A stretch of DNA of 64,000 nucleotides from Aselliscus stoliczkanus (GCA_033961575.1 CM066731.1:134471001-134535000); one strand, 5' to 3'. Counted from the first letter of the stretch, positions 1-11,388 are shown. Program-made: numbers and translations. The notes: generated from the sequence alone by a model not told the origin.

Positions 1-2584
1 ATTGCTTCATTTTCCAAAGCAAAACACTAGAGATTTTATAGTACTTCATTTCTACTAAGTTAAATTTATCATTTAGAGACAGAGATAAAGTGCTGAGAGA
101 ATAAAACATTTCCCCCAGTGAGTTGAAAATAAGAGCTTGAGTGGTTATTGCATGAAATCAAAAAGGAGGGTGTGGGGGGTATGTTATGATATTTGGGAAT
201 ATCAGAATTCAAATAAATAATACTTGCTTGTTCTCCTCCTATCTTTGAAAACAACTGAGAGATACACTCAAGTTTCGTACCAAATATCAGTTTTATTTCT
301 AATGAAACAGATTGGAGAATAAGCTTTTAGAGCTCCGGTTTTGCCCTGCATTTTAATACTTTTCCTTGAATAAACATATCTTCAGGAAAGGCAATGTGGG
401 GCTGTTTGGGGCTTCTGCCCAAGGGCAGGCAGAAAGAAACTGTAATTCAAGTGTTTTGAGGCAGTAAGGCTGAAGTATACACGAAGCAAAGTGAGAAAAA
501 GAATCAAGTTGCTTAGTTTCTTCTCCCAAACTCACCGGGTTGAGTCATTCTTTCTCAGAGGAATGCAGTATGGAGAAAGAAACTGGACTGTTACCCTCCA
601 TGAAGTCCCTCCATATGGAAACAAAAAGCCAGGGATATGGATGTTCCCTCCAACAGAGATGTGTGCTTCATAATTCCTACTTAAATATTGGGGAAATTCC
701 TAGAAACATCAAGTTCTACTAGATTAAAATGGTTTTAATTTTTTTTTTTTTTAGTCAGAATTTAGTAAACCATTTCAAACGGATGGAAATGTTTGTATAC
801 TTGTGCATATATTTTTGTTCTCCCAGGGAACTATCGACAGAAAGTAAATTCAATAACTTTCACTGAAAGTCCGATATACTAAGGACATAGAAAATAAACA
901 GCCATGTGATTCAGGAAAATAATTAAATATGAGAATAGATAGAAACCATAGGCCATACATCCAAAACCATCTGAATATGATGGAGAAGAGAGTAAGTGGG
1001 TCAAATAAAAATTTCAGAAGATGGAGAATATTTGGCCAACCCAAAAGTTACAGAGATTTCAGTAAAGGGTAGAATAAGCTACACTTGAGAGGAATAACTA
1101 CAGTATATCCTCGTATACTGAGGGTGTGCTTAAATCTCTAATACTATCACAATAGATAAGATTCCTAATAACCCTTTTTATATTTTTCCAACAGAGTGAG
1201 AGCAAATGGTGATCTGATTTCCATTTCCGGTCATACAAAGTCACTGTTCATGTGACTATTGAACATCAAGGACTGTAATAATTCCTGAAACACTTAAGAA
1301 TACTTTCTGTAAGTGCCAAAGCTGCTAATGTTTAATGGTCACAATAATGCCCTAAATGGAGTATAATTTGACTGTGACTTATCACAGCACCTACCTTAAA
1401 GCTAAGCATGAATTTAAGAATAACTTTGTGACTGAATGTTGATATGTTTTTGAAAATTTTAAGTTTCTCTCAATATTTAGCTAAAAAAAATATATTTTAA
1501 ATCATGCTTGCTTGTAAATTTAAGTTATGATAAACCATCCAATCTCTCAAAATATAGCATTTTGTGTAACCTTCATCTCAGCCTTTATCTAAGCTTCATC
1601 TCAGCCTTTATCTAAGCTTCTAAATTTTATTACAGGCTATCAAAGAGAAATAGTTTGTTAAAGTCTGATTTACATACACATTTTTTTTTTACTCTATCCA
1701 AAAAGATCCCTTTTCAATTCTTGTAATTATTTTGACAAAAAAAATTATTGTAATATGCTCACCTATTTTAAAATCATTTCAATTTATCAGCTGCTCTCAA
1801 AATTTAGTTAATATTTAGTAAGTGCAATTGAACTGTAACAAGCACTTTATGTCACTTATCAAAATTATTTCCACCATATATATTTCTAATTATGTAACTA
1901 TGAAATAAAATTGGAACTCTTCCAAGACAAAAAGTAAAATAAATATCAAATTTCAAGTTAGATTTAAAAATATATTTTCTACTTTTTAGATTAATTTCAT
2001 TTTTGATATAAAGACTGTTCTCTCATTCAGTGAATGATGTTATTTTGTAATTATAGTATTTAAGGGCAGGCATTAGATTAATATTGTAGAATCCCATTTT
2101 TCAGTAAAATTTCATAACGAGCTTCATGCTTTACACTCTAATATCTCTGCTAGTTCCAGGAAGACACTGTTCTAACAGTATCCTTGATACAAAGAAAAGA
2201 GCATTAGCCTTATCAATGATCACCTAAGCCGTGATCATTCAGGTGGGTTCTATTTCAGAGCCAATTTTGTCACAAATTTAATCCCAGAAATATTGAAGCT
2301 GTATACTATTGAGCACACACATAAAATTAAATTAACAGTAAATTAATATAATTAATAGGAAATACATATTTTTCTCCTATGGGAGAATGATATAAAAAGA
2401 GAATTTTTTTCCCCTGCAGTAGTACTGAATTGAAATTAATATGAAATTTTTCAACCTGGGGCAATTCTAGATCTTAATTACCATCATGATGTGTACTCTA
2501 AGGAGAATTTCTACCAATATAAGTTGGTTTACATTGAGTCAACCAAAAATTACATCCCAGAAACTTTTGACTCTACCAGACTGA
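1..2584. other. AT-rich noncoding DNA, no gene recognised
   Basis: No ORF here is long enough or protein-like enough to support a gene. The stretch is AT-rich with short homopolymers, such as a T-run near 740-753 and 1681-1690, and one small tandem repeat annotated separately. It could be intronic or intergenic. Confidence 0.6.
1571..1620. repeat. 23-bp tandem duplication
   Basis: A 23-bp unit beginning CTTCATCTCAGC occurs twice back to back (1571-1593 and 1594-1616), followed by four bases of a third copy. The two copies are identical, so the duplication is recent or a replication-slippage product. Confidence 0.9.
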
Positions 2585-2890
2585 TCCAATACCATTCCCT
2601 ACTCAGCTCCGCCTGTTCACATTTGCGTCTGTCTGGAAGGCACCATTGACTCTTTCTTCTTTCTAAATCTTACCAATTTTTCAAGGCCCAGCTTAAGCTC
2701 TGTATCACCCATGAAGTCTTCCCTCGTTTCCTCAGTATACAACAAGTTCTCCCTCCCCGAATGCATATATGTCTGATTGTCTATATAAATCACCTTTCTC
2801 TCCCTTAACTAGTTAAACTCATATATCTATAGACATATGGATATAGAGCTTTGACTCATTTCCTCAACTAGAGCAAAGGTTCCATAAAGA
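2585..2890 (+). mobile_element. L2-like LINE 3' end relic
   Basis: The string TTCAAGGCCCAGCTTAAGCTC, then a match to the usual ATGAAGTCTTCCCT-type motif and a later short AT-rich end, is the layout of ancient L2 3' ends found across mammals. The copy is heavily diverged and its boundaries are approximate. Confidence 0.6.
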
Positions 2891-3229
2891 ACCAGACTCC
2901 TCAGCCAAGATTAGCTACCCTAAATACAGAAAAAAGCAATAAGTAGAATTATATACTGTAAACATTCAAGATAGAAATAAAAACAAACCCTGTACCCCTC
3001 CCAACTTCAGTTTATAAGAGCAGGACTTTTCTAGTCATATATCTCTCATACAATTATTTGACCTGATAATAAGGTGACTAATAAATATTTATTCAAATGG
3101 CATTACTCCCTCAGTGTATAAATTTCATAAGAACTAAGTCATTTTGAATTGGGACTTTCCTGCCACATTCTCAAGCTCTATACATGATTAAAACAAGTTG
3201 CTCACACATGCCTAGGCTACAGTCCTCCA
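2891..3229. other. Short noncoding spacer
   Basis: No gene, RNA or recognisable repeat was seen. The sequence is AT-rich and lies between an L2-like relic and an old L1 fragment. Confidence 0.5.
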
Positions 3230-3642
3230 CTCTACCAGCTGAGCTATTGAAGAGTGCACTCAGTATTACTTATCATCAGGGAAATGCAAATGAAAACCAC
3301 AGTGAGATATCACCCCACATCTGTTAGAATGGTTATCATCAAGAAGACAAGAGATAACAAGTGTTGGCTAGAATGTAGGGAAGAGGGAACCCTTGTGCAG
3401 TCTTTGTGGGAATGTAAATTGGTACAGCCACTATGGAAAATATTATAGAAGTTCCTCAAAAATTAAAAATAGAACCACCATATAATCCAGCAATCTCACT
3501 TCTGGGTATATATCCAAAGAAAATGAAAACAAGGTATTGAAAAGATTTCTACACACCCATGTTTATTACAACATCATGCAAAATAGTCAAGATATGGAAA
3601 TAACCTAAGGGTTCATGAATGGATGAATTGATGAAAAAGATG

Positions 3643-3643
<1 letters not shown>

Positions 3644-3690
<47 letters not shown>
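3644..3690. repeat. (CA)n microsatellite
   Basis: About 23 uninterrupted CA units lie inside the old L1 3' end. An array of this length is likely to vary between individuals. Confidence 0.95.
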
Positions 3691-3691
<1 letters not shown>

Positions 3692-3847
3692 GGAATATTA
3701 TTCAGCCATGAAAAAAAAGGAAATCCTAACATTTACAACAACATGGGTGGAACTTCAGGGCATTGTGCTAAACGAAATAAGTCAGACAGTGAAAGATAAA
3801 TACTGCATGATATCACTTGTTTGTGGAATCTAAAAAGAGCCAAACTC

Positions 3848-3973
3848 GGGGGTGGGGGGGAGTGGGGTGGCGAATTGGGGGTGAGGGGTTGTCACTTTGA
3901 GGGGTAAAATGTATAACTATTGCACTGTGTTGTACACCTGAAACTAATTAAAAATAAATAAAAAAAATAAAAA
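3848..3973 (+). mobile_element. 5'-truncated young L1 3' end with 17-bp TSD
   Basis: A G-rich stretch and the ending TTGTACACCTGAAACTAATT plus an A-rich tail match the last ~120 bp of the large L1 at 31780-31906. It is flanked by perfect direct repeats TAAAAAGAGCCAAACTC at 3831-3847 and 3974-3990. It is therefore a severely truncated retrotransposition event into the older L1. Confidence 0.93.
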
Positions 3974-4348
3974 TAAAAAGAGCCAAACTCATAGAAACCC
4001 AGAATAGAATGGTGGTTACCAGAGGCTGAGGAGCAGTGGAATTGATGAGATGTTTAAAGGTACAAACTTGCAACCAGAAGATGAATAAATTCTAAAGATA
4101 TAATTCATCTTTAGCATAGTAATTAGGGTGAACAATATTGTAGTCTATACTTCAAAGTTGCTAAGACAAGATTTTAAGTTTTCTCACACACACAAAAAAA
4201 GATAATTATGTGACATGATAGAGGTGTTAGGGAATGCTATGGTGGTAATCATATTGTATATATAACTGTATCAAAACAGCACCTTGTATACTTTAAACTT
4301 ACACAATGTTATGTGTCAATTACATATTAATAAAAAATAAAAATAAAG

Positions 4349-5144
4349 CAGTGGCTAGTGAATTGCCTAGTGATCTTATCATCTGGAAATCTCTATTATA
4401 TTTGTCACTACAAAATCCATTGCATCCTTTTGGTCTTGAGGTAATACATACTTCATTACCTTTAATCTCAATAAATCACAAAAGATTCTCAAATTGTTGT
4501 TAGAGTCAGTAAGCTAAAAAAAAAAGCACAGATATTTATCTTAAGATGTTTCTCTTACCTTTTACAATAAAAATTATTTGTAGAAGTACATGTTTTAAGA
4601 ATATACATTGTTTTAAGTTCGGTTTTAAGCTGATAAAGCATTTACTTGTTAAGTCCCAGGTCATACACTGTAGGCCTATATGAGTCAATAAATTTTGTAA
4701 TTCTTTAGGGCTAAAATATTTACCCTAATTCTAGTCTTTCAAATGGACACTGTTCATAAAGGTATAAAAGAAAACAGCTCAAATGTCTTCCCTTCTTAAA
4801 TACCAAGACTACACATAATTCAAAGAGCTTTGGGTTCTAATGATCCTTCACTAAAAATTACCATCTTTTAAGGATAAAAAATTATATAGTAAAGAAAGAT
4901 TAGATGTCCCCTGGCTCTTCTAACTATTAAAGATAGGTTAAGATGAATAGAAAAAATAAAATCAGAGCCTAGATTTCAATAAGATCAATTATTTTCATCT
5001 GTGTTGGTAGGTTAGGGAGGATTATGAAAACCTCTTTCCACTTGCTCTTAACTCTCAGCGGAATATTGCAACAACAAATTTGACAATAGAGATAACCTCA
5101 ACTAAGAGGTGTATTTCACATTCAGAGAAGAAAGATGGGATAGT
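4349..5144. other. AT-rich noncoding DNA
   Basis: No gene, RNA or repeat could be recognised by eye. Confidence 0.5.
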
Positions 5145-5400
5145 GTGGCTAAAACTGGTCTCAAATGCCAGACTGTCTGGGTTTGAACGCCAACTCTTTA
5201 GTATAGTAACACTGGATAATCTACTAACCCTCTCTGTGTTTCAATAATCATAGAACCTACCTCACAGATTTGTTAGAAGGAGATACTTAATGTAAAGTAC
5301 AGCAATATCTTGCTCATCTTGGGGAACACTCGCAACCATGTTACTTGCAATCCAAGGTTTTACTGTACTTGGAATAATACCTGATACAGGATACCCACTG
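5145..5400 (+). mobile_element. MIR SINE relic
   Basis: CCAGACTGTCTGGGTTTGAA, then the ACTAACCCTCTCTGTGTTTC core and ACCTACCTCACAGATTTGTT, follow the MIR order of tRNA-like part, core and 3' region. MIRs are ancient mammalian SINEs. The end is diffuse, with a possible tail near 5375-5400. Confidence 0.85.
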
Positions 5401-5465
5401 CATAAGCTTTAGCTAAATATAAACTACCTATAATTAAATTTTTATATCATTATTTTAAAAAAGGT

Positions 5466-5586
5466 TTTTTTGTTTGTTTGTTTGTTTTTTTTGAGGGCAG
5501 TGTCACTGGCCCTAATATGTGGGACCGAACAGGGGCCGCTGGCGGTCCCAGGCCAGCTCTTAACCACCGCACCACTCGGCCGGCCC
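5466..5586 (-). mobile_element. Short tRNA-derived SINE (type A)
   Basis: Read on the minus strand it runs from GGGCCGGCCGAGTGG through the GGTTAAG box-A-like segment to GGGCCAGTGACACTGCCCTC and a poly(A) tail seen as TTTG-rich T-runs at 5466-5492. It abuts the longer SINE and probably inserted into its A-rich tail. Confidence 0.88.
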
Positions 5587-6007
5587 TTGTTTTTGTTTTT
5601 TTGAAGATTTTTATTGAGGAACTGGGAGAGGGAACAGCATTGGGGAATCCGGGAAGGGGAACAGAAAAGTGGCTATCCTTTTCTTCTTCAGTCTAATTGT
5701 GGAGGACGTCGCTCCACTGGCCCATATTGGTATTGTGATCATTGGTCTCTTCCCAGGTAAGGCAGTTGGTCACCAGATATTGGACGGCCGCTCACGGTAG
5801 CTCACCGCTGCCCACTGCAACTCCACTGCAGCCTACGTCATCGTTAGCAACTCACAGCATCCCAGCTCCAAGTCAAGCTGTTATTCACCATCTTAGCTGC
5901 AGAGGGCACAGTGTCACTGGCCTATGTGGGATCCGAACCAGCAGTCCTGCTGCTCAGAGTTCACGATCACAAGCCAACTCTTAACCAACAAACCACTCGT
6001 CTGGCCC
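5587..6007 (-). mobile_element. Long composite tRNA SINE (type B)
   Basis: Minus-strand element of about 420 bp. It has the same tRNA-like head and GTGACACTG block as the short SINEs, then a long body with GCTGCAGTGGAGTTGC-like segments, and a tail with AATAAAAATCTTC near 5604-5620. Related copies are at 21969, 22908, 50513 and 55658. The body is not in the short family, so this is a distinct composite family. Confidence 0.85.
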
Positions 6008-7744
6008 AAATAAGTTTTTTTTTTTCCATTTATTTACTTCCACTAACTAAATCCAGAAAAAAGAACACACTTTAAATTTAAAAACACAAGTCATTCTCTC
6101 TCAATGCATAAATACATATATTAAAGGTAGACTTCGATTTGGGGCTAAATGAAGAGTAAAATAATAAAACATTTCATGGAAACAACAAACACATAACTTA
6201 GTGGGAAACATTCCTGATGTTGCCTAATCACCCTGCCTTTGATATCTTGCCTGTCAAACCTGCCAATAGCCCTAATTAAATCTAGCTGTTCAGACCACAC
6301 TCCGTTGCTAAGCCTCTCAGGCAACCAGGATCCAATTCATGTCTACCTGCCCTCCCTCACTGTTTGCTCCTAGAATAAGTATGGCCCTAAATCTTAGCTC
6401 CCCCACCAATCTTGATTCCTTGACAAACAAGAAAATAACTTTACAAAGATTGAAGTAAACTTCTTTTGTAATGATGTCTTAATAGTACCACGTACAGGTA
6501 TGTCAACATCATTTTTATTATAAAAAGAACTCTTTAGCAGAATAACATATTGTTTAAAATGTATTCTATTAGTGACATCCATTAATCTCAAATTGAAATG
6601 TATATTTTGGCAGTTTATTTTTCTTTGCTTTAAGTGAACTATTATTTTAATCACAGGCACTTGCAAAAGTTTGATTTTTCTTAATTAATATCTGCTAAAT
6701 TTATTTATGATAGACACACTCTTTTGCTACAGGTAAAACAGATATAGTGTGTGGTTATTAATTCCCAGTTAGCACCATACAAAATTATTAATTGAGGCGG
6801 AATTTTTCTGCCAATGTACTTTAATTTCTTTTCTTCAAATGAAAAGATGTAGGAGTATGACTGACTGGCGTACCCGCCCAATAAATGTAATTTCTCAGTG
6901 CCTGTCAGCTTGAAGACAATGTTTCACCCCAGTGTTTTCTTTCAAAGAGCTCCAGGGGAAATTTTGCAAGATTAGGAGAGGCACAATGGAACTACACAAA
7001 AGTTATTGGCTTCTTTTTTCCTCTTTTATACATTCTATGCACAATAGTGACATCTTCTGGTTGCCTGGAATACTGATATTTGAACCAATGCTTTGAAACC
7101 ATGTCCAACTTCTTTTCTGGTTGGAACGTGCCTTTTTTACATTAAGGTACTATATGTAATATTCCTGAATCAGAAGCATGTCATCTTTAAATGTATGTCC
7201 TCAAAATTCCAATACAGGTTTTTCAGAAAAAAATATAATAGAAGAGCAGACACTTATTTCTTCAAAACTAACTCAAGACACAGATTAAATGCAAAATTAA
7301 CTAACATTAGAAATTTACTTGCTACAATGAACAAGCCTGGTTTTAAGCATCTGCTATGAAAATTTCATTTTCTAGAAAGTTCATTGACAGTTGAAGGAAA
7401 CTATAAAAAAGAGAAAAATTCAATAATATGATGTTTTCAGGTTATTTTTAGTGAGGAGTGAGAGCTATTTGGCGAGTCTGAGAGAAGGAAGGACCTAATG
7501 TTAATGGTCCACCTCTCTTCTGGGGCTTTTTTCATAAGGGCCTGTCCCTGTGCAGAGCTCCACGGTCCCCTGAGCATGCTCGAAGTGTGCTAGCCTCAGT
7601 GCTAACTGCTCATTTCACCATGCAGCAATCTCCTAGTGCAGGAAGCCACCCCAGAGCAACACTGGGCTAAACTGGTTCTTGTGACAGCAAACGTAGGGAC
7701 CCAGAATCTCAATCCCTCCCATTAGGATTGAGCCTGTCATCATG
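6008..7744. other. Non-repetitive noncoding stretch
   Basis: No transposon signature was recognised. The parts at about 6790-7080 and 7460-7740 are less AT-rich and lack the simple-sequence look of neighbouring DNA. No splice-bounded coding exon could be supported on either strand. Confidence 0.45.
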
Positions 7745-7760
7745 TACAAAGTGAAAAGAT

Positions 7761-8400
7761 ATGGTGAATGTTTAAATTTAAAACACTTATTACAGTAAAG
7801 GACACACTGCCATTAATCCCCCTCAAAATACTCCCCCTTGTTTCAAACACACTTATCCCATCATTCTTGCCACTTTCTGAAGCAGTTCTGAAAGTCCTCT
7901 TTCATGAGTTGTCTTTAGTGGCACTGTCTGGCTGCCTTGATGTCCTGAATCAATTCAAAACATTTACTTTTCATGGTCATTTTGACTTTGGGGAAAAGCC
8001 AGGAGTCACACTGTCACAGATCCAGTGAATAAGGACAACGAGGACACAGCATAATGTTTTTTTATTTTGTTTTTTGTTGGTTTTTTTTGTTTTTAGTCTT
8101 GCAAGAGCAAGACCTCAAAAAATTGGTTCAAAACTCAGAATTGTTCCTCTCCACGGAAATCTTTAGTAAAAGGCGAAATATTTATGCGATCTGAAGAGAA
8201 ACCAGAGTATCAGCATAATGTTTTTATTTGACAGAAATTGCTGTACCAGAAGAGATGTGTGACACAGAGCCTTTCCATTGTGATCACGAAATACGATGAA
8301 TGCTGCTGCCAAGTGCCATTCAACGGAAAGGCAGGGATCTTCAATATGGGAAGTGGTGCCGTCAGTCGGTTGTGAGCTATGGTTAAGAAAAGGTATGTTT
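7761..8400 (-). mobile_element. Mariner relic, left arm of a foldback
   Basis: The reverse complement matches the mariner copy at 8613-8948 over several hundred bases, including the AAAGACAACTCATGAAAGAGG block and the ending TAAACATTCACCATA. It contains the 3' half of a mariner transposase gene full of stops and is interrupted by a U5 retropseudogene. This arm extends about 130 bp further toward the transposon 5' side than the right arm does. Confidence 0.8.
8094..8210 (-). pseudogene. RNU5: U5 snRNA retropseudogene
   Basis: The minus strand begins ATACTCTGGTTTCTCTTCAG and keeps the U5 invariant loop CGCCTTTTACTA and the Sm-type site AATTTTTTGA, ending in the 3' hairpin CTTGC...GCAAG at full length (117 nt). 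U5 is the spliceosomal RNA that holds exon ends. Here it is a retrocopy: an A-rich tail (T-rich 8062-8093 on the plus strand) and a 15-bp TSD CAGCATAATGTTTTT at 8047-8061 and 8211-8225 flank it, and substitutions are scattered through it. It sits inside a mariner arm, so it postdates that element. No snRNA promoter elements were seen, so transcription is not expected. Confidence 0.95.
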
Positions 8401-8415
8401 TAAAGCGTGCCATAA

Positions 8416-8597
8416 GGGTTGGGTGGTTAGCTCAGATGGTTAGAGCACAGTGCTCATAACACCAAGGTTGCCGGTTCAATTCCCGCTGGGCCACTGAAGC
8501 TGCACCCTCCACAACTAGATTGAAACAACAACTTGACTTGGAGCTGATGGGTCCTGGAAAAACACACTGTTCCCCAAATTAAAGGAAAAAAAAATTA
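8416..8597 (+). mobile_element. tRNA-Ile-derived SINE with 15-bp TSD (type C)
   Basis: The head GGTTAGCTCAGATGGTTAGA through GGTTCAATTCCC closely resembles tRNA-Ile, with A and B boxes recognisable. The body follows (CCTCCACAACTAGATTGAA, ACTTGACTTGGAGCTGATGG), then a short A-rich tail. The TSD TAAAG(C/T)GTGCCATAA is at 8401-8415 and 8598-8612. It inserted between the two mariner arms. Confidence 0.93.
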
Positions 8598-8612
8598 TAA
8601 AGTGTGCCATAA

Positions 8613-8948
8613 ATCATCTTCCATCATGACAATGCTCCGCGTCACACATCGCTTATGGTACGGCAATTCCTGTCAAATAAAAACATTACGGTATGTTCTC
8701 ATCCACCTTATTCAATGGATCTGGCACTGTGCGACTTCTGGCTCTTCCCCAAGTCAAAATTACTCAGGATATTAAAGTAGTCACCAACAGCGCAACTAAA
8801 GACACTCATGAAAAAGGACTTCCAGAACTGCTTCAGAAAGTGGAAAGAATGATGGAATAAGTGTATTTTAAGCAAGGGGGAGTATTTTGGGGGGATCAAT
8901 GGCAATGTGTCTTTTACTGTAATATCTTTTTTCTAAACATTCACCATA
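8613..8948 (+). mobile_element. Mariner relic, right arm of a foldback
   Basis: The translation keeps the C-terminal mariner transposase signature: HHDNAP (second catalytic Asp) at about 8625-8642, and HPPYSMDLALCDFWLFP with the third Asp at about 8703-8755. Frame breaks make it non-functional. It is in the opposite orientation to the arm at 7761-8400. Confidence 0.85.
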
Positions 8949-9731
8949 TTGTTTGATCGCACCTCATTTAATATATTTATATTTTGACCCTTTTCCCAGA
9001 AAATAGGGTAAGGGTGACTTCAGTCATTTCAAAGTGATTTTCTAGTACCGCTCTCCCTAGCAAAGATGAAAAAACACATACACTCATCATAAATCAATTA
9101 AATTATCAACACCAAAAAATTCTAAGCAGACACTAAAGCAAAATTAATTTCAAATCAGCAGCTATTGTACAAGTATAGGTATAAGAAATTAAGAGAAATT
9201 GAACTATTATTGTTCCTTCAGTCATTAATACAACAATAAGTATTATAAATTCTGGTTACACATTTTTATAAGAGCATTTAACCTTAAGAAATTAAAATGT
9301 GTAGATCAGGGTGATTTAAAGTGGTTTAAATAACAATAAACCAGATGAACTTATTATTAAATTTATACTAATTATATTTATCCTATTATCTGAATCAGCT
9401 AGTATCTCTCTTCATAATAATAGCTCTTTCACAGTCTTGTTACTATCAGTCAAAATAGATATTTATAAAGAACAGACCATGAACATTTTTAATAGAAAAT
9501 ATATTAAAGTATATAGGTCACATTTTTCTTTGCATTTAGAAATTAAGACATTTATGTTATCTAAAATTACAAATCAAATTTGACCAAAAAATAAGCTATA
9601 ATGTGTAATTATCCCATAAATGATGCATACTAGTAAACCATTATGATTAATAGTTCACTATTACAATCAGGATTATATACTGAATGTATTTCTGAATTTA
9701 TAAAAAAATTTATACTCTCAAAAGTGAGAGA
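8949..9731. other. AT-rich noncoding DNA
   Basis: No gene or clear repeat was recognised. Confidence 0.5.
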
Positions 9732-10108
9732 GGGACCAGCTGGGTGGTGCAGTTGGTTAGAGCATGAGCTCTGAGCAACAGGGTCTCCTCTTTCAATTCC
9801 CACATAGGCCAGTGAGTTGCAACCAAGTTGAGCTGCCGCTGAGTTGCCAACAGGTGGCTGGATGGCTCAGCTGGTGAGAGCACATGCTCTTAACAACAAC
9901 GTTTCTGGTTCCACTCCCACATGGGATGGTGGGCTGTGCACCACCACCCCTCCCCCCACTCATCTAATCCCCACAACTAAGATTGAACATGACACCTTGA
10001 GCTGAGCAGCCCAGAGCTGTCATTGGGTACAACCTTGTTATGCCAATAACAACAAGGTTTCCAGTTTGACTCTTGCATGGAATGGTGGACTACCCACACC
10101 CGCAACTA
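9732..10108 (+). mobile_element. Multimeric tRNA-derived SINE, 5' part
   Basis: Two successive tRNA-like heads are visible (GGTTAGAGCATGAGCTCTGA at about 9756 and GGCTCAGCTGGTGAGAGCAC at about 9863), with body sequence related to the tRNA-Ile SINE. The element is split by a mariner at a TA dinucleotide (10107-10108) and resumes at 11389. The outer direct repeats AAAGTGAGAG and AAAGTGATAG (from 9721 and about 11537) bracket the whole composite. Confidence 0.85.
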
Positions 10109-11388
10109 TTGGGTTGTCGGAAAAGTCACGATGCCTGTTTGCAACACATGGCACTAGTTCATTTTTGCAAGTACTAGAGTCATTTACATCTGTTATTGCT
10201 ATGTTATTTGATATAACTGACAGTTCTAGCTTCATTCTAAACAAAAATTGAGCGATTTGGTTGAGTTTTGGAGACTTTACAACAAGGTGAAGATGGAAGA
10301 CCAAACTGTGTATTTTTGCCATATTTTACTGTTTTACTTCCATAAAGGGAAGAACGCTCATCAAGCTTGTGAAAAAGTTTCATGAAGTTTATGATGACAA
10401 TGCTCTACAAGAACGTCAGTGTCAACAATGGTTCACAAAATTCCATGCTGGTGGTTTTGATCTCAATGATGCTCCTCAGTCAGGGAGGACCACCGAGGTT
10501 GATGACAACAAAATAAAAGCACTGATAGAATCAAATCCACGTTACAGGACACGAGAGATTGCAGAAACATTGAAAATCCATCATTCAAGCATTCATGACC
10601 ACCTGAAGAAGCTGGGATAAATAAGCAAGCTCGATATTTGGGTTCTGCATGAACTCAAAGAAATTCATTTGATGGCGCATATAAACATCTGTGATATGCT
10701 CGTTAAACATGAGGAAAAGGATATTTTTTGAAGTGATTGATAACTGGTGAAGAGAAGTGGACTGTTTACAACAATGTGTGTGCAAATGGTCTTGGTTCCA
10801 ATGTGATGATTTGCCTCAAACAACATCAAAAGCAGACATTCATCAGAGGAAGGTTATGCTCTCAGTGTGGTGGGATTTTAAAGGTGTCGTGTTTTTCAAG
10901 CTCCTACCAAGGAACCAAACAATCAATTCGAATGTGTATTGTTGGCAACTGAACAGTTTGAACAAATCCATCAACCAGAAATGTCCAGAGCTTGTTAATT
11001 GTAAAGGAGTTGTGTTCCATCGCAACAACGTGAGACTATACACAAGTTTGATCACCCGTCAAAAATTATTGGAGCTTAGATGGAATGTGTTGCCACACCC
11101 ACCATATTTGCCTGACCTTGTAGTATCAGACTTCCACTTGTTTCACTCTCTTCACAACTCCTTGCACGGTATAACATTCAATTCAGATGAGGCTGTAAAT
11201 CAGCTCTTGTTCAGTTTTTCGCAAATAAAGACAGGTCCAAGAACAAGAAATTACAAAGCTCACTGAAAGATGGGAAAAGGTTATCAAACAAAATGGGAAA
11301 TATATCATTGATTGATCTTTACTCTTTATATAAATAAATGACCTTTGGAAAACAGAAAAAATATATCATGACTTTTCTGAGAACCCAA
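10109..11388 (+). mobile_element. Full-length mariner DNA transposon (dead)
   Basis: A 1,280-bp element with imperfect terminal inverted repeats (TTGGGTTGTCGGAAAAGTCA at the left, TGACTTTTCTGAGAACCCAA at the right) between TA dinucleotides, the usual mariner target duplication. The length is standard for the family. It sits inside a SINE and so is younger than that SINE. The 81-bp element at 50081-50161 has matching ends. Confidence 0.95.
10293..11313 (+). pseudogene. Mariner transposase pseudogene
   Basis: Mariner transposases bind the terminal repeats with an N-terminal helix-turn-helix and cut and paste through a DD34D catalytic triad. A start is at 10293. The HTH region is readable at 10369-10620 (...RYRTREIAETLKIHHSSIHD), and the catalytic half at 10737-11313. 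Several frameshifts and stops break it. Two of three catalytic Asp positions are changed: the GDEKW motif reads GEEKW and the HDN motif reads HRN. Only the third Asp (VSDFHLF) remains. It cannot be active. It could still share binding sites with the 81-bp MITE. Confidence 0.93.

Larger units (their letters stand above)
3230..4348 (+). mobile_element. Old LINE-1 3' end (ORF2 tail plus 3'UTR)
   Basis: Around 3265-3530 the DNA matches the end of L1 ORF2: GGGAAATGCAAATGAAAACCAC, a TGTTGGCTAGAATG stretch, then the CACTTCTGGGTATATATCC block. It is followed by the ATTATTCAGCCATGAAAAAA motif (3697-3719) and a long 3'UTR ending in an A-rich tail at about 4325-4348. Many stops and substitutions mark it as old and dead. 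It has been expanded by a CA microsatellite and by insertion of a younger L1 3' end, both annotated separately. Confidence 0.85.

Noticed and set aside
8094..8210. A functional U5 snRNA gene
   Set aside because: A-tail, TSD and scattered substitutions show a retrocopy, and no snRNA promoter motif was seen upstream.
8416..8490. A functional tRNA-Ile gene
   Set aside because: Although A and B boxes are visible, the acceptor pairing is degraded and a SINE body, A-tail and TSD follow, so it is a SINE head.
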